Assembly: GCF_024347375.1 (NCBI RefSeq)
Contig: NZ_AP025471.1
Span: forward strand, 1,054,001 to 1,118,000
DNA: 64,000 nucleotides
Source of the DNA: Vibrio coralliirubri
GTDB taxonomy: Bacteria > Pseudomonadota > Gammaproteobacteria > Enterobacterales > Vibrionaceae
Direction: 5' to 3'
This document shows, one piece after another, positions 37,451-45,795 of this stretch. A program made the translations under genes and the position numbers. Within the stretch, counting starts at the first letter, position 1, and each line of letters starts with the position of its first letter. The notes under the pieces are model-generated. The model ran no database searches and had not been told where the DNA came from. It saw nothing but the letters and a program-made list of their open reading frames with translations.

Positions 37451-37614
37451 ATTAAAGGTAACTCCTCTTTATCTAGAAAAAGCCTATCTGTTAATTAATT
37501 TATTTGGAAGCGGAAATACCACTTATATTAAAAAGCGTTAATCATATCAAAACATTCCCACTCACAATAATTAGTTATCATTATAGATAATCCACCCTAT
37601 AAATATTATTAATC

Positions 37615-37959
37615 ATAGTGATTACGACGGCTTTTATGGTCAAACGGGTATTTTCTATGCCGTTGAGAGGTCTGCAAGGATTCATGAATTCTGTTTTCAA
37701 GCTTGCTCAACTGCCATTGTTATACCCTCATTATTCATACATTAACAAGCGAGCAAAAACGGCGATGTTCCGTGTGAAGAAACTGCTCGGAGGAACATTA
37801 AGTTTAAGAAATTATAACGCCCAAGTTGGCGAAACTTACGCCATGATCAAAGCGTTAAACAAGCTCACTGTTCTAGGTATGCCTAAAACGATAGTAATCG
37901 CCTAACAATTCTCCATATTAGGCGAGTTTATACCTGAACTCGAATTAGGAAACAAAGCC
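37615..37959 (+). mobile_element. Diverged, internally deleted IS903-group element
   Basis: A 95-codon frame (37618-37905) joins a piece of a related transposase near its residue 55 (TTAFMVKRVFSMPLRGLQGF) directly to its C-terminus (AMFRVKKLLGGTLSLRNYNA). A degenerate end GGAAACAAAGCC follows at about 37948-37959. About 160 internal codons and the start are missing. It is an older relative of the active element, not a recent copy. Confidence 0.8.
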
Positions 37960-38026
37960 ACTATGAGGAGTTCTTGTCACCAGGTTGGAATATTGAAAAA
38001 CATGGTAGTAAGCTCCTTTGGGGAGG

Positions 38027-39080
38027 GGCTTTGTTGCGTAATTCAATGGAACTAAATCAAGAACCTACGATCTGATCAGCTACCTCCACTCTATCTCGTA
38101 GTCCTATGCCTAAGCCTCGTTATAAAACAACCAACTGGAAGCAATACAACCGATCACTCATTAACCGTGGTTCTCTGACTTTTTGGATTGATGAAGAAGC
38201 AATAAGCGGATGGGCGCAAAGCAAACAGAATAAGCGCGGTAGGCCGCGTCGGTTCAGTGATTTAGCTATCACGACAGCACTCATGGTCAAACGAGTTTTT
38301 TCTATGCCATTGAGAGCGCTGCAAGGATTTATCGACTCGATATTTAGGTTAGCCCATGTACCGTTAAGTTGTCCGCATTACACCTGCATCAGTCGTAGAG
38401 CCAAGCAAGTTGAGGTTTCATTTAAGACTAAAACGAGAGGAGCGATACAGCACCTAGCCATTGATGCTACTGGCCTTAAGGTTTATGGCGAAGGTGAATG
38501 GAAAGTCAAAAAACATGGGACGGATGGCAAGCGTAGAGTCTGGCGAAAGCTGCATATTGCAGTCGATACCAACACTCATGAGATCATTGCCGCCGAGCTA
38601 AGTTTATCGACGGTTACAGATGGAGAAGTACTCCCGAACTTACTGAAACAAACACGCCGAAGTATCCTTGAGGTGTCTGGTGATGGCGCTTACGACACGA
38701 GAGCGTGTCACGCTGCTATTAAGATTAAGGGAGCTATTGCGCTTATTCCCCCAAGAGAAGGGGCTGCCTTCTGGGAGCGTGGTCACCCTCGAAATTTCGC
38801 CGTGGGTTGCCAGAAATTATACGACTCAAATAAGTATTGGAAAGAGCGGTATGGATACCACAAACGTTCACTCTCAGAAACAGCGATGTATCGAGTTAAA
38901 CAGTTGCTAGGAGGGAAACTGAGCTTAAGAAATTACAATGCCCAGGTGGGTGAAACTTACGCGATGATAAAAGCGTTGAACAAGCTTACTGGGTTAGGTA
39001 TGCCTGAAACTTGTCGTATTGACTAAGAAACAAGCGAAACGGGTTGGCTCTATCTCTAAATTTAATTACGCAACAAAGCC
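38027..39080 (+). mobile_element. IS903-group insertion sequence, copy G, with 9-bp target duplication
   Basis: A complete 1054-bp element between TTGGGGAGG at 38018-38026 and 39081-39089. Recent insertion into a gene fragment. Confidence 0.98.
38106..39026 (+). CDS. IS903-group transposase, copy G
   Basis: Complete 306-residue DDE transposase, identical in protein sequence to copies B, C and E. Confidence 0.97.
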   Translation: MPKPRYKTTNWKQYNRSLINRGSLTFWIDEEAISGWAQSKQNKRGRPRRFSDLAITTALMVKRVFSMPLRALQGFIDSIFRLAHVPLSCPHYTCISRRAKQVEVSFKTKTRGAIQHLAIDATGLKVYGEGEWKVKKHGTDGKRRVWRKLHIAVDTNTHEIIAAELSLSTVTDGEVLPNLLKQTRRSILEVSGDGAYDTRACHAAIKIKGAIALIPPREGAAFWERGHPRNFAVGCQKLYDSNKYWKERYGYHKRSLSETAMYRVKQLLGGKLSLRNYNAQVGETYAMIKALNKLTGLGMPETCRID

Positions 39081-39412
39081 TTGGGGAGGCAGTAAAGTTC
39101 TTCAGTTAAAAGAGCGAATAGGTATGTTTGAAGGAAAAAAGTTGATAGCAGACGTATTAACATGAAGGAGCATGTCGTTAGATAATTTAGGGGCCGTTAT
39201 GAAAATAGAACATTCCTTTTTAGATTCTCACTACTCAGTGATACTGTGCATGAGTGTAAGCGACTTCGTGTTACCTCAACTAATTAAGATTGTGCTAACT
39301 TAGCAAGATTGCTAACAAGCTTCTGTCCAGAACCTTCACAGTTGGCACTTCGAAACTCTGTGAAGCGTCGTACTGTGATGCTCTGTTCTACCTACCAGTT
39401 TGAATTTTTACC

Positions 39413-40466
39413 GGCTTTGTTGCGTAATTCAATGGAACTAAATCAAGAACCTACGATCTGATCAGCTACCTCCACTCTATCTCGTAGTCCTATGCCTAAG
39501 CCTCGTTATAAAACAACCAACTGGAAGCAATACAACCGATCACTCATTAACCGTGGTTCTCTGACTTTTTGGATTGATGAAGAAGCAATAAGCGGATGGG
39601 CGCAAAGCAAACAGAATAAGCGCGGTAGGCCGCGTCGGTTCAGTGATTTAGCTATCACGACAGCACTCATGGTCAAACGAGTTTTTTCTATGCCATTGAG
39701 AGCGCTGCAAGGATTTATCGACTCGATATTTAGGTTAGCCCATGTACCGTTAAGTTGTCCGCATTACACCTGCATCAGTCGTAGAGCCAAGCAAGTTGAG
39801 GTTTCATTTAAGACTAAAACGAGAGGAGCGATACAGCACCTAGCCATTGATGCTACTGGCCTTAAGGTTTATGGCGAAGGTGAATGGAAAGTCAAAAAAC
39901 ATGGGACGGATGGCAAGCGTAGAGTCTGGCGAAAGCTGCATATTGCAGTCGATACCAACACTCATGAGATCATTGCCGCCGAGCTAAGTTTATCGACGGT
40001 TACAGATGGAGAAGTACTCCCGAACTTACTGAAACAAACACGCCGAAGTATCCTTGAGGTGTCTGGTGATGGCGCTTACGACACGAGAGCGTGTCACGCT
40101 GCTATTAAGATTAAGGGAGCTATTGCGCTTATTCCCCCAAGAGAAGGGGCTGCCTTCTGGGAGCGTGGTCACCCTCGAAATCTCGCCGTGGGTTGCCAGA
40201 AATTATACGACTCAAATAAGTATTGGAAAGAGCGGTATGGATACCACAAACGTTCACTCTCAGAAACAGCGATGTATCGAGTTAAACAGTTGCTAGGAGG
40301 GAAACTGAGCTTAAGAAATTACAATGCCCAGGTGGGTGAAACTTACGCGATGATAAAAGCGTTGAACAAGCTTACTGGGTTAGGTATGCCTGAAACTTGT
40401 CGTATTGACTAAGAAACAAGCGAAACGGGTTGGCTCTATCTCTAAATTTAATTACGCAACAAAGCC
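39413..40466 (+). mobile_element. IS903-group insertion sequence, copy H, with 9-bp target duplication
   Basis: A complete 1054-bp element between ATTTTTACC at 39404-39412 and 40467-40475. The interrupted DNA is non-coding and matches, inverted, a segment near 30975-31000. Confidence 0.98.
39492..40412 (+). CDS. IS903-group transposase, copy H (F231L variant)
   Basis: Complete 306-residue transposase differing from the others by one residue, Leu for Phe at position 231 (PRNLAVGC). The catalytic triad is unaffected. The single change gives a marker for this copy. Confidence 0.97.
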   Translation: MPKPRYKTTNWKQYNRSLINRGSLTFWIDEEAISGWAQSKQNKRGRPRRFSDLAITTALMVKRVFSMPLRALQGFIDSIFRLAHVPLSCPHYTCISRRAKQVEVSFKTKTRGAIQHLAIDATGLKVYGEGEWKVKKHGTDGKRRVWRKLHIAVDTNTHEIIAAELSLSTVTDGEVLPNLLKQTRRSILEVSGDGAYDTRACHAAIKIKGAIALIPPREGAAFWERGHPRNLAVGCQKLYDSNKYWKERYGYHKRSLSETAMYRVKQLLGGKLSLRNYNAQVGETYAMIKALNKLTGLGMPETCRID

Positions 40467-40652
40467 ATTTTTACCATTGGCACTTTCTTAGAGTGTTTAT
40501 TCTTTTGTATGTTTGTCGCCCCTAAGTTAGCCAAATTTAGCTAGGCGAACTTTTTCATAGTGCTCAACTCCATATTTCACATGAATTATTTATACGTATT
40601 GAGATGCACTTGAGGTTAGAGCAAGTTATGCCTTTAGGCGTTAATTATTGTG

Positions 40653-40658
40653 TATAAT
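40653..40658 (+). promoter_or_regulatory. Extended -10 promoter element for the zeta-toxin-like kinase
   Basis: TATAAT preceded by TGTG (extended -10 pattern TGTGTATAAT), 24 bases before the start codon. No good -35 is visible 17 bases upstream, which fits an extended -10 promoter. The short spacing implies a nearly leaderless transcript. Confidence 0.45.
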
Positions 40659-40681
40659 GTGCGAAACATAATAATTTTGAG

Positions 40682-41410
40682 ATGGTCATCTTGGATCTTA
40701 ATGACGAAGAACTGGCAATCAGGGACTGGGCAGTCATCTTTGCCAAGAAAAACAGGACTAAGATTTGTAGAAGGCTTACTGATAAAGCAGTTTACCTTCC
40801 AGAAGAGGCTCCTGTATCTGTCTTTATGAGTGGCTCTCCAGGGGCAGGGAAAACAGAATCATCTAAAGAATTAGTTGCTTCTATCTCTGATGGTCATGTG
40901 CAAGTTCTTCGTCTAGATCCTGATGACTTACGCATTGAATTTGAAGATTACGATGGTTCGAATTCATACCTATTTCAGCGTGCAGTTGTTATTCTTGTTG
41001 AACGTTCGATGGACTATATCTTTAAGAATGGTCAGAGTTTTTTGTTAGATGGAACGTTATCAAGCTACCATGTAGCGGAAAAAAACATTCAAAGATCTTT
41101 AGACAAAGACAGAGATGTACTGATAATATTTGTGTATCAACGCCCTGAACTGGCATGGGAATTTGTTAACGCGAGAGAAAAAGTTGAAGGTAGAAAAATT
41201 CTCCCTGAACACTTCGTAGAACAATTCTTTGGTTCTCAGGCAGTTATAGAGGCGTTGAAGGAAAAATTCGGTAAAAAGATCCAAGTCGACTTGTTGATGA
41301 AAGATAATGATGGCAGCACTAGAACTTATCATAGTAACGTTAGTAGCTTGAAACCTTATCTGAAACCGAATTATACTGTAGAAGAAGTAAACAAAATTGT
41401 GGGCATTTAA
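40682..41410 (+). CDS. Zeta-toxin-family nucleotide kinase
   Basis: 242 residues. Walker A GSPGAGKT at 51-58, the LRLDPDDLRIEF segment with acidic residues, and LLDGTLSSYHVAEKNI match the zeta/PezT fold. In that family it phosphorylates UDP-N-acetylglucosamine or a related small molecule and poisons cell-wall synthesis. No epsilon-type antitoxin lies upstream, and only a 52-residue basic protein follows at 18 bases. It may be a toxin with an unusual antitoxin order, or a small-molecule kinase with another role. Confidence 0.75.
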   Translation: MVILDLNDEELAIRDWAVIFAKKNRTKICRRLTDKAVYLPEEAPVSVFMSGSPGAGKTESSKELVASISDGHVQVLRLDPDDLRIEFEDYDGSNSYLFQRAVVILVERSMDYIFKNGQSFLLDGTLSSYHVAEKNIQRSLDKDRDVLIIFVYQRPELAWEFVNAREKVEGRKILPEHFVEQFFGSQAVIEALKEKFGKKIQVDLLMKDNDGSTRTYHSNVSSLKPYLKPNYTVEEVNKIVGI

Positions 41411-41428
41411 AGGTTGATAGGAGGCTTT

Positions 41429-41587
41429 ATGTTTAATTTTAGCAGTAAGAAGGTTGCTTCATCACCATTGTCAAATTTTGTGAAGCGTACATCTTCAAGT
41501 GAAAAGAAAAAAGTTTATAAAAGAGTGATCGTCGCTGCTTCAGAGTCTCAAAACTCAACAATTGAGAAAGCTAAAGCAGTTGCATAA
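41429..41587 (+). CDS. 52-residue basic protein downstream of the zeta-like kinase
   Basis: ATG at 41429 with a strong AGGAGG 4 bases upstream. The product (start MFNFSSKKVASSPLSNFVKR) is Ser/Lys-rich and strongly basic. It is co-transcribed with the kinase and followed by a terminator, so it ends the operon. It is a candidate antitoxin or accessory factor by position only. No family recognised. Confidence 0.6.
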   Translation: MFNFSSKKVASSPLSNFVKRTSSSEKKKVYKRVIVAASESQNSTIEKAKAVA

Positions 41588-41616
41588 TCGAATATGCTCT
41601 TGCTCATCAATTCTTT

Positions 41617-41654
41617 AAGCCGATTCAAACTAATACAGTTGAATCGGCTTTTTT
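41617..41654 (+). terminator. Rho-independent terminator of the zeta-like operon
   Basis: 12-bp perfect stem AAGCCGATTCAA / TTGAATCGGCTT with a 10-base loop and six T. Confidence 0.92.
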
Positions 41655-41832
41655 ACACCTATAACTGTAGCGTATGAACAAACAAAGGCATAACAATCGC
41701 TTAAGGTTTCAAGATACTTTTTGCTAATCTGATAGAAACGGTTTAGGTCAGTGGTTGTAAACGTCTTTGTCCAAAAGTTTGTTAGAAGATAGTCCCAGAC
41801 CCTGTTTCAATCAACGGCCATAAGCCGCTTTT

Positions 41833-42318
41833 TTAAATCCAACCTAGCTCAGAAAATGAAACAACACTCTCGAATGAAACCACGAAGTGGCCCAGTACTC
41901 GGATATCAACCAATGCTAACGCGTCCGTTAATTGGCGGGTAATGCGGCAGTCTGCTTGACTTGGGGTGGCGTCGCCACTTGGGTGGTTATGATAGAGAAT
42001 AACCGCACTCGCGTTCGTAACCAGCGACGCTTTGACCACCTCGCGCGGGTAGACCGAGGCGGCATTAACGGTTCCGTAGAACATCTCTTGGGTGCGCAAC
42101 ACTCGATGTTGGTTATCGAGGAAGATAACCCCAAACACTTCCGATTCACAGGCGGCCAATGACGTTTGGCAGAACGACTTCACCAATTCAGGCGAGGTTA
42201 ATGGCGTTTGTTCTGAGATAAACAGTTTGGATTTGAGAATGCTTGCGGCCTGGTCAAGGATGCCCTTTTCTTCTGATGTGAATAACGATACATTTGAGTA
42301 TTGAGCATGTGCTGACAT
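41833..42318 (-). CDS. radC: RadC-family JAB-domain protein
   Basis: 161 residues from the ATG at 42318 (AAAGGAAATACC upstream). Longer upstream extension reads through the structured leader and is unlikely. The zinc-binding JAMM motif [14 protein letters not shown] and upstream E in EVFGVIFLD are present. It is shorter than chromosomal RadC, lacking the N-terminal HhH region, as is usual for plasmid and island copies (YeeS-like). Function of such proteins is unsettled; a role in DNA processing of mobile elements is often proposed. Confidence 0.85.
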   Translation of the reverse strand: MSAHAQYSNVSLFTSEEKGILDQAASILKSKLFISEQTPLTSPELVKSFCQTSLAACESEVFGVIFLDNQHRVLRTQEMFYGTVNAASVYPREVVKASLVTNASAVILYHNHPSGDATPSQADCRITRQLTDALALVDIRVLGHFVVSFESVVSFSELGWI

Positions 42319-42379
42319 GGTATTTCCTTTCGGTCTTGGTGAGCGTCTGACTGTCCGTACCCAGTTGCAGGTTCTGCAG

Positions 42380-42413
42380 CGCAAGGGCGCGCAGCGGCGA
42401 AGCCTCCCTTGCG
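42380..42413 (-). promoter_or_regulatory. Structured leader hairpin, copy 1 (upstream of radC)
   Basis: A 30-bp core CAAGGG...CCCTTG at 42382-42411, identical in loop sequence (CGCGCAGCGGCGAAGCCT) to a second copy at 43783-43812. The stem extends outward here by C-G and G-C pairs. Between it and the ribosome site both copies keep short conserved blocks (GCAGAAC, CGGACAG, GAAAGGAAA on the minus strand). Confidence 0.6.
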
Positions 42414-42426
42414 TGAGGGTTCTCAA

Positions 42427-42579
42427 ATGGGACGGTTTAAAGGAAGTCGCGACAACAAGCCAAAAGAACAGCCTAAGCCAGTACCTCAACCCAAAGCACG
42501 TCGCCCAGTTAGAAAGGTTCCTTCCCCCCCACCAAGAGGGCGCCCAGCTGGTTACTCGACTTGCGCCACTCGATATTGA
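42427..42579 (+). CDS. Small Pro/Arg-rich basic protein, divergent from radC
   Basis: 50 codons, ATG at 42427 with GAGGG 7 bases upstream. The product starts [20 protein letters not shown] and continues [10 protein letters not shown], then RGRPAGYST. The proline and arginine content suggests a nucleic-acid-binding tail. A run of seven C near 42523 could hide a frame change to a longer protein. Low certainty that it is expressed. Confidence 0.35.
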   Translation: MGRFKGSRDNKPKEQPKPVPQPKARRPVRKVPSPPPRGRPAGYSTCATRY

Positions 42580-42874
42580 TGCTTGCTCGTGACGAGCGTT
42601 TTTCCTGGTTTACATGACTGGGTGATCACACACCGAATGTTCGCATCCCTCTCAACCAAGGACTCCCCCCTCCGACGACGCGCTCATATTTGTCACAAAA
42701 GGGCCTCAACGCGCGCACTCGATAACCTTGGCTACTTAGTACTGGACCGAACAAGGCGTTGCTCGTCGAAAAACACAACCCGTTTGGATACTGCGAACGG
42801 CTAGAATATCGAAACAAAATTCAAACAGGTTGATGATCTTATGAGTGTTTGATGACGTCACACATCAGCGGACT

Positions 42875-43012
42875 TTAGTCGTCATACAGAGAAGAAAGTA
42901 AAGCCTTAGCCGACTCGCGATGCTCGGAGGTTGTTTCTATCGTCCTTTCCGTTTTTTTCGCGTAGGCGTAGTCTTCTCGCATCTGCTTAATGGTGGCAGT
43001 GTTATCACACAC
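42875..43012 (-). CDS. Small hypothetical protein
   Basis: 45 codons from a GTG at 43012 with AAGGGG 9 bases upstream. It overlaps the end of the preceding gene region by a few bases. The product is charged and helical (ATIKQMREDYAYAKKTERTI). It is possibly the third gene of a small operon with the two genes upstream. No family recognised. Confidence 0.4.
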   Translation of the reverse strand: MCDNTATIKQMREDYAYAKKTERTIETTSEHRESAKALLSSLYDD

Positions 43013-43018
43013 TGATAC

Positions 43019-43189
43019 TCACCCCTTCCCTCGGTTGCCTTCCTCTAGTATTAAAGAGTCGGTATACCCAAACTCATTCACCAAAATCTCATGAACCTTG
43101 ACCGCCTTTATGGTGGAGTAAAAGTCGGTTGAATTCACCCAAATCACGTGCATGGATATGTCAGCGGATACTGTAGAACGCACTTTCAT
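43019..43189 (-). CDS. Small hypothetical plasmid protein
   Basis: 56 residues from the ATG at 43189 (AGGGG 4 bases upstream), 7 bases after the stop of the 169-residue gene. The product has mixed character (ISMHVIWVNSTDFYSTIKAV). The spacing suggests an operon with its neighbours. Family unknown. Confidence 0.45.
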   Translation of the reverse strand: MKVRSTVSADISMHVIWVNSTDFYSTIKAVKVHEILVNEFGYTDSLILEEGNRGKG

Positions 43190-43196
43190 GTGACCC

Positions 43197-43706
43197 CTAA
43201 GCGCCAAAACGCACATCGAAACAAAATCCTGAGCACTTAAACGTTCCCTCCCCCGTTGTCACAAAGCGCAACGCTGGAAACACAGACCCATAAGTGGTGT
43301 ACATAATGATGTGCTCCACTCGCTCGTGAAGAAACCATTCACCAAAGCCAGCGCCATTTAATTCGATGAAAAAGTCACGGATTTCATGGAAAGCAAAACG
43401 ACGCGACACCAATTGCGGAAACTGCTGCTTGATAGCGTCAACGAACCCTTGGTCTTTTAACGCTGCGATATCAGCCTGCTGCTCTGGCGACTGGCGACGA
43501 CTGAACATTTTCAAACGCTGGATTTTGGAAACCCAATCAGACTTTCTTTTCGCCTCATCACGACACTTTTTGACTTGAGAGCGCAACTTCAAAACCGCTA
43601 AAGGACTAGAGACATCATTTTTTGGTGAGCTTTCGTGCCCAGCGGCGAAACGCTGGTCGCTGAACTTTGAATTAGAGAGAGTTGGGATTGAGTATCGTTG
43701 CGCCAT
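43197..43706 (-). CDS. Hypothetical plasmid backbone protein
   Basis: 169 residues, ATG at 43706 with AAGGAAA upstream, behind the second structured leader hairpin. The N-terminal half is basic and helical (LRSQVKKCRDEAKRKSDWVS). The C-terminal half is globular (RRFAFHEIRDFFIELNG). No family recognised. Sharing a leader with radC suggests common post-transcriptional control. Confidence 0.6.
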   Translation of the reverse strand: MAQRYSIPTLSNSKFSDQRFAAGHESSPKNDVSSPLAVLKLRSQVKKCRDEAKRKSDWVSKIQRLKMFSRRQSPEQQADIAALKDQGFVDAIKQQFPQLVSRRFAFHEIRDFFIELNGAGFGEWFLHERVEHIIMYTTYGSVFPALRFVTTGEGTFKCSGFCFDVRFGA

Positions 43707-43774
43707 GAGAGTTTCCTTTCTGTTTGAGTATCACTTTTCGGAGCCGCTTGGCTGTCCGAACTCTCAACATCGTT

Positions 43775-43820
43775 CTGCTTTTCAAGGGCGCGCAGCGGCG
43801 AAGCCTCCCTTGTAAAGCAG
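43775..43820 (-). promoter_or_regulatory. Structured leader hairpin, copy 2
   Basis: Core 43783-43812 identical to the copy upstream of radC. Outer stem CTGCTTT / AAAGCAG pairs after one mismatch. The outer bases differ from copy 1 yet still pair, so it is structure that is conserved rather than sequence. It precedes the 169-residue gene on the minus strand. Confidence 0.6.
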
Positions 43821-44187
43821 GTTGTGGGGAGAAACGGTTAACAGCCTGCATGCCCGTAAATGATGCGAGTGAAAGAAAATCGGCGCATAAGAAAACAAGC
43901 CTTTACTCGACCTTAATTGAAGTCAGCGAAAGGCAATATAGAGAAACGACAAGGCGCTAAGACTTGTGACAATGAAGAGGACCAGCAAAGCCTAGCTCGT
44001 AAGATAAAACCGAAGGTAGCGGTAAGAGTCATGATTAATGACACGTTTAAAGTGTTTTTCTTTACAATAAGGTACGGCTCAGAACAGTAATTCGACGCTT
44101 CAAGTGTCGTGTTTAGCAGTGTTAGAAGTTAAGTCCGAGGTCGGCTCTATGGCATCTCCTAGAATACACAGAGCCTTTAAAATAAAC
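43821..44187. other. Gene-free stretch between leader hairpin and partition locus
   Basis: No supported gene. A 36-codon plus-strand frame at about 43850-43960 has no adjacent ribosome site. Nothing else stands out. Confidence 0.4.
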
Positions 44188-44209
44188 ATGTATTACATAG
44201 GTAACACAC
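44188..44209. repeat. Partition-type palindrome, site 1 (downstream of the parB-like gene)
   Basis: ATGTATTACATAGGTAACAC, a degenerate copy of the 22-bp palindrome found upstream of both partition genes. It lies just beyond the end of the parB-like gene. Probable binding site of the partition protein. Confidence 0.6.
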
Positions 44210-44211
44210 AT

Positions 44212-44511
44212 TCAATTCATTTTATTGATCAACTCAATGAGATCTCCATCATCGATCTTGTCTCGGTATAAAGCCAAGGCTCGGTACAGTTTCGCTGCAG
44301 ACACATTTCTCTCTGTCTGCTCTTGCAGACTTGCTACCCAATCAGTGATCCGTTCTTTATCCGTCAATGACATTCTAAGAGTCAAAGGAGGCACTTGATA
44401 AGATGTCGTCACTTTCTTTTTGACAGTCGTAATTCCAGTCGACTTACTTGAACCTTCGTTCTTGTCAGTAGAGAGAGCTGTTATAGCTCCTCGTTTTTTT
44501 AACTTGCTCAT
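44212..44511 (-). CDS. Partition-associated DNA-binding protein (ParB-like)
   Basis: 99 residues, 16 bases after parA. The N-terminus is basic and disordered. The C-terminal half (LTLRMSLTDKERITDWVASL, ERNVSAAKLYRALALY) resembles small ParB-type centromere-binding proteins of plasmids with helix-turn-helix or ribbon-helix character. One of the four palindromes overlaps its start codon region, so it probably represses its own synthesis and binds the same sites as the centromere. Confidence 0.65.
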   Translation of the reverse strand: MSKLKKRGAITALSTDKNEGSSKSTGITTVKKKVTTSYQVPPLTLRMSLTDKERITDWVASLQEQTERNVSAAKLYRALALYRDKIDDGDLIELINKMN

Positions 44512-44532
44512 GTGTATTACCTATGTATTACA
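44511..44532. repeat. Partition-type palindrome, site 2 (parB-like start)
   Basis: TGTGTATTACCTATGTATTA and two further bases, covering the parB-like start codon and its ribosome site. Binding here would block translation initiation or transcription. Confidence 0.65.
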
Positions 44533-45301
44533 TTAAATTCAAAAGAAACACAGCGAGTTTACGGTAATCGTTATTCACAAGAGAACCCGATTTATAAAAG
44601 CGCACCGGAGAGGAAACGGCATTTGCTTGTCCGACATGCTCAGAGCGGCGGATAGATATGGGTAGCAATTTATCTTGTACTACCTCCAATTCCTCATCAA
44701 TGAACTCATTAATGATAGTGTTTCTTGAGTCGACCTCATTCCTCAGTATCAGATAATTACCTTCGTCTTCTTTAATTTCAGATACAGCTTCGAGTAAAGA
44801 ACTAATGCCGTCTAATGAGAAAGCACCAGAATCAACAGGGATCAAGATGAGGTCTGAAGCCTGGATTGCGTTAAGGGTCGTTAAGGATAAGTTGGGTGGC
44901 GTATCAAGAAGAATGAAATCGTAAGTATCACCTAACCTCACCAATTGCTTTTCTAAAATTCGTTCACGATTAATCTTTGTCAGTGATGTTTCGATGACAC
45001 GTGACAGCTGAACATCAGCGGGAACAACATAGAGATTTTCAATAGAGTTTCCATTAAGTTGTGCTGGTTGAATTAAATCGACAATGGACACAACTTTAGG
45101 TTTATCAAATAAAGCAGCAACCGTCGCTTCAAACTTAAAATCCCGTTGCCCTGTCAACGTTTTAGAGCAGTTACCTTGAGGATCGAGGTCAATAACTAAC
45201 ACTTTTCGTTTTCGTGCAAGCTCAGCCCCTAAATTAACAAGAGTCGTGGTTTTTCCAACACCACCTTTTTGGTTCGCAGCGCTGATGATCTTAGTTTTCA
45301 T
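44528..45301 (-). CDS. parA: Partition ATPase ParA
   Basis: 257 residues from the ATG at 45301 (GAGGTG 7 bases upstream). A longer frame would extend through the palindrome. Deviant Walker A KGGVGKTT at 12-19, the IDLDPQGN motif and DFILLDTPPNLS are those of ParA/Soj ATPases. It moves plasmid copies apart by ATP-dependent nucleoid binding with the ParB-like partner. Lack of a long N-terminal DNA-binding domain places it near type Ib, or chromosomal-like, ParA proteins. Confidence 0.92.
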   Translation of the reverse strand: MKTKIISAANQKGGVGKTTTLVNLGAELARKRKVLVIDLDPQGNCSKTLTGQRDFKFEATVAALFDKPKVVSIVDLIQPAQLNGNSIENLYVVPADVQLSRVIETSLTKINRERILEKQLVRLGDTYDFILLDTPPNLSLTTLNAIQASDLILIPVDSGAFSLDGISSLLEAVSEIKEDEGNYLILRNEVDSRNTIINEFIDEELEVVQDKLLPISIRRSEHVGQANAVSSPVRFYKSGSLVNNDYRKLAVFLLNLM

Positions 45302-45314
45302 AATAAACACCTCA

Positions 45315-45384
45315 TGTATTACATGTGTAGTACACAATAAAAAACAAAAAGCGCACCGTCAATGTATTACATATGTAATACACA
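45315..45384. repeat. Two partition-type palindromes upstream of parA (sites 3 and 4)
   Basis: TGTATTACATGTGTAGTACA at 45315 and TGTATTACATATGTAATACA at 45363, each followed by CA, 48 bp apart. The second is nearly perfect as a palindrome. They lie just before parA and are good candidates for operator and centromere. Confidence 0.75.
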
Positions 45385-45795
45385 TATACCATAAAGACCT
45401 AAAATTACCTCTCAGGTATACAAATCGCTCGTATCGAGACAGCAAAAATCCTAATGGAAGTGACATCAACCAAGACCTATTGGTTAAAATAATCCCAATA
45501 CTAGAATCAAAGTCGAGTGCTTAAGTTAAAAATGTTTTGACTATGACAAGTACACGGTTTTAGCATGAATCTGATTCATCAAGTGCTGACGTGCCATCGA
45601 TTGATCATTTTGTTTATAGATAAGGCGGTATTGCAAGGAATGGGAAACGAGGGCTCTAGTAAATATATGCCTCCAATATATAGATAACTAACGTTCGCTC
45701 TCTGGTGCTGAGATCGCCTGCGAGTAAGCTACAAGTGACGTAACACATTTTTGATAGACACTCCTCAAAAGAAAACAACCCAATGAGAAGCCTAT
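45385..45795. other. Gene-free stretch
   Basis: No frame here has both a start site and a recognisable product, and I see no structure worth naming. Confidence 0.4.

Larger units (their letters stand above)
37962..39165 (+). pseudogene. 3' fragment of an unknown gene, interrupted by IS copy G
   Basis: Joining 37962-38026 to 39090-39165 (removing copy G and one duplication) gives 46 in-frame codons starting YEEFLSPGWNIEKHGS and ending EGKKLIADVLT before TGA. The left edge abuts the decayed IS at 37959, so the start is lost. I do not recognise the family. Two successive IS events cut this gene. Confidence 0.45.

Noticed and set aside
37575..37590. LuxR/HapR-type operator upstream of luxC
   Set aside because: TTATC/GATAA is an inverted repeat but matches the longer known consensus only weakly, so it is mentioned with luxC and not annotated.
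40560..40680. Integron attC site (CCTTTAGGCGTTA resembles the end of a Vibrio repeat)
   Set aside because: I could not find the matching complementary half or the pair of core sites upstream, so the resemblance is too short.
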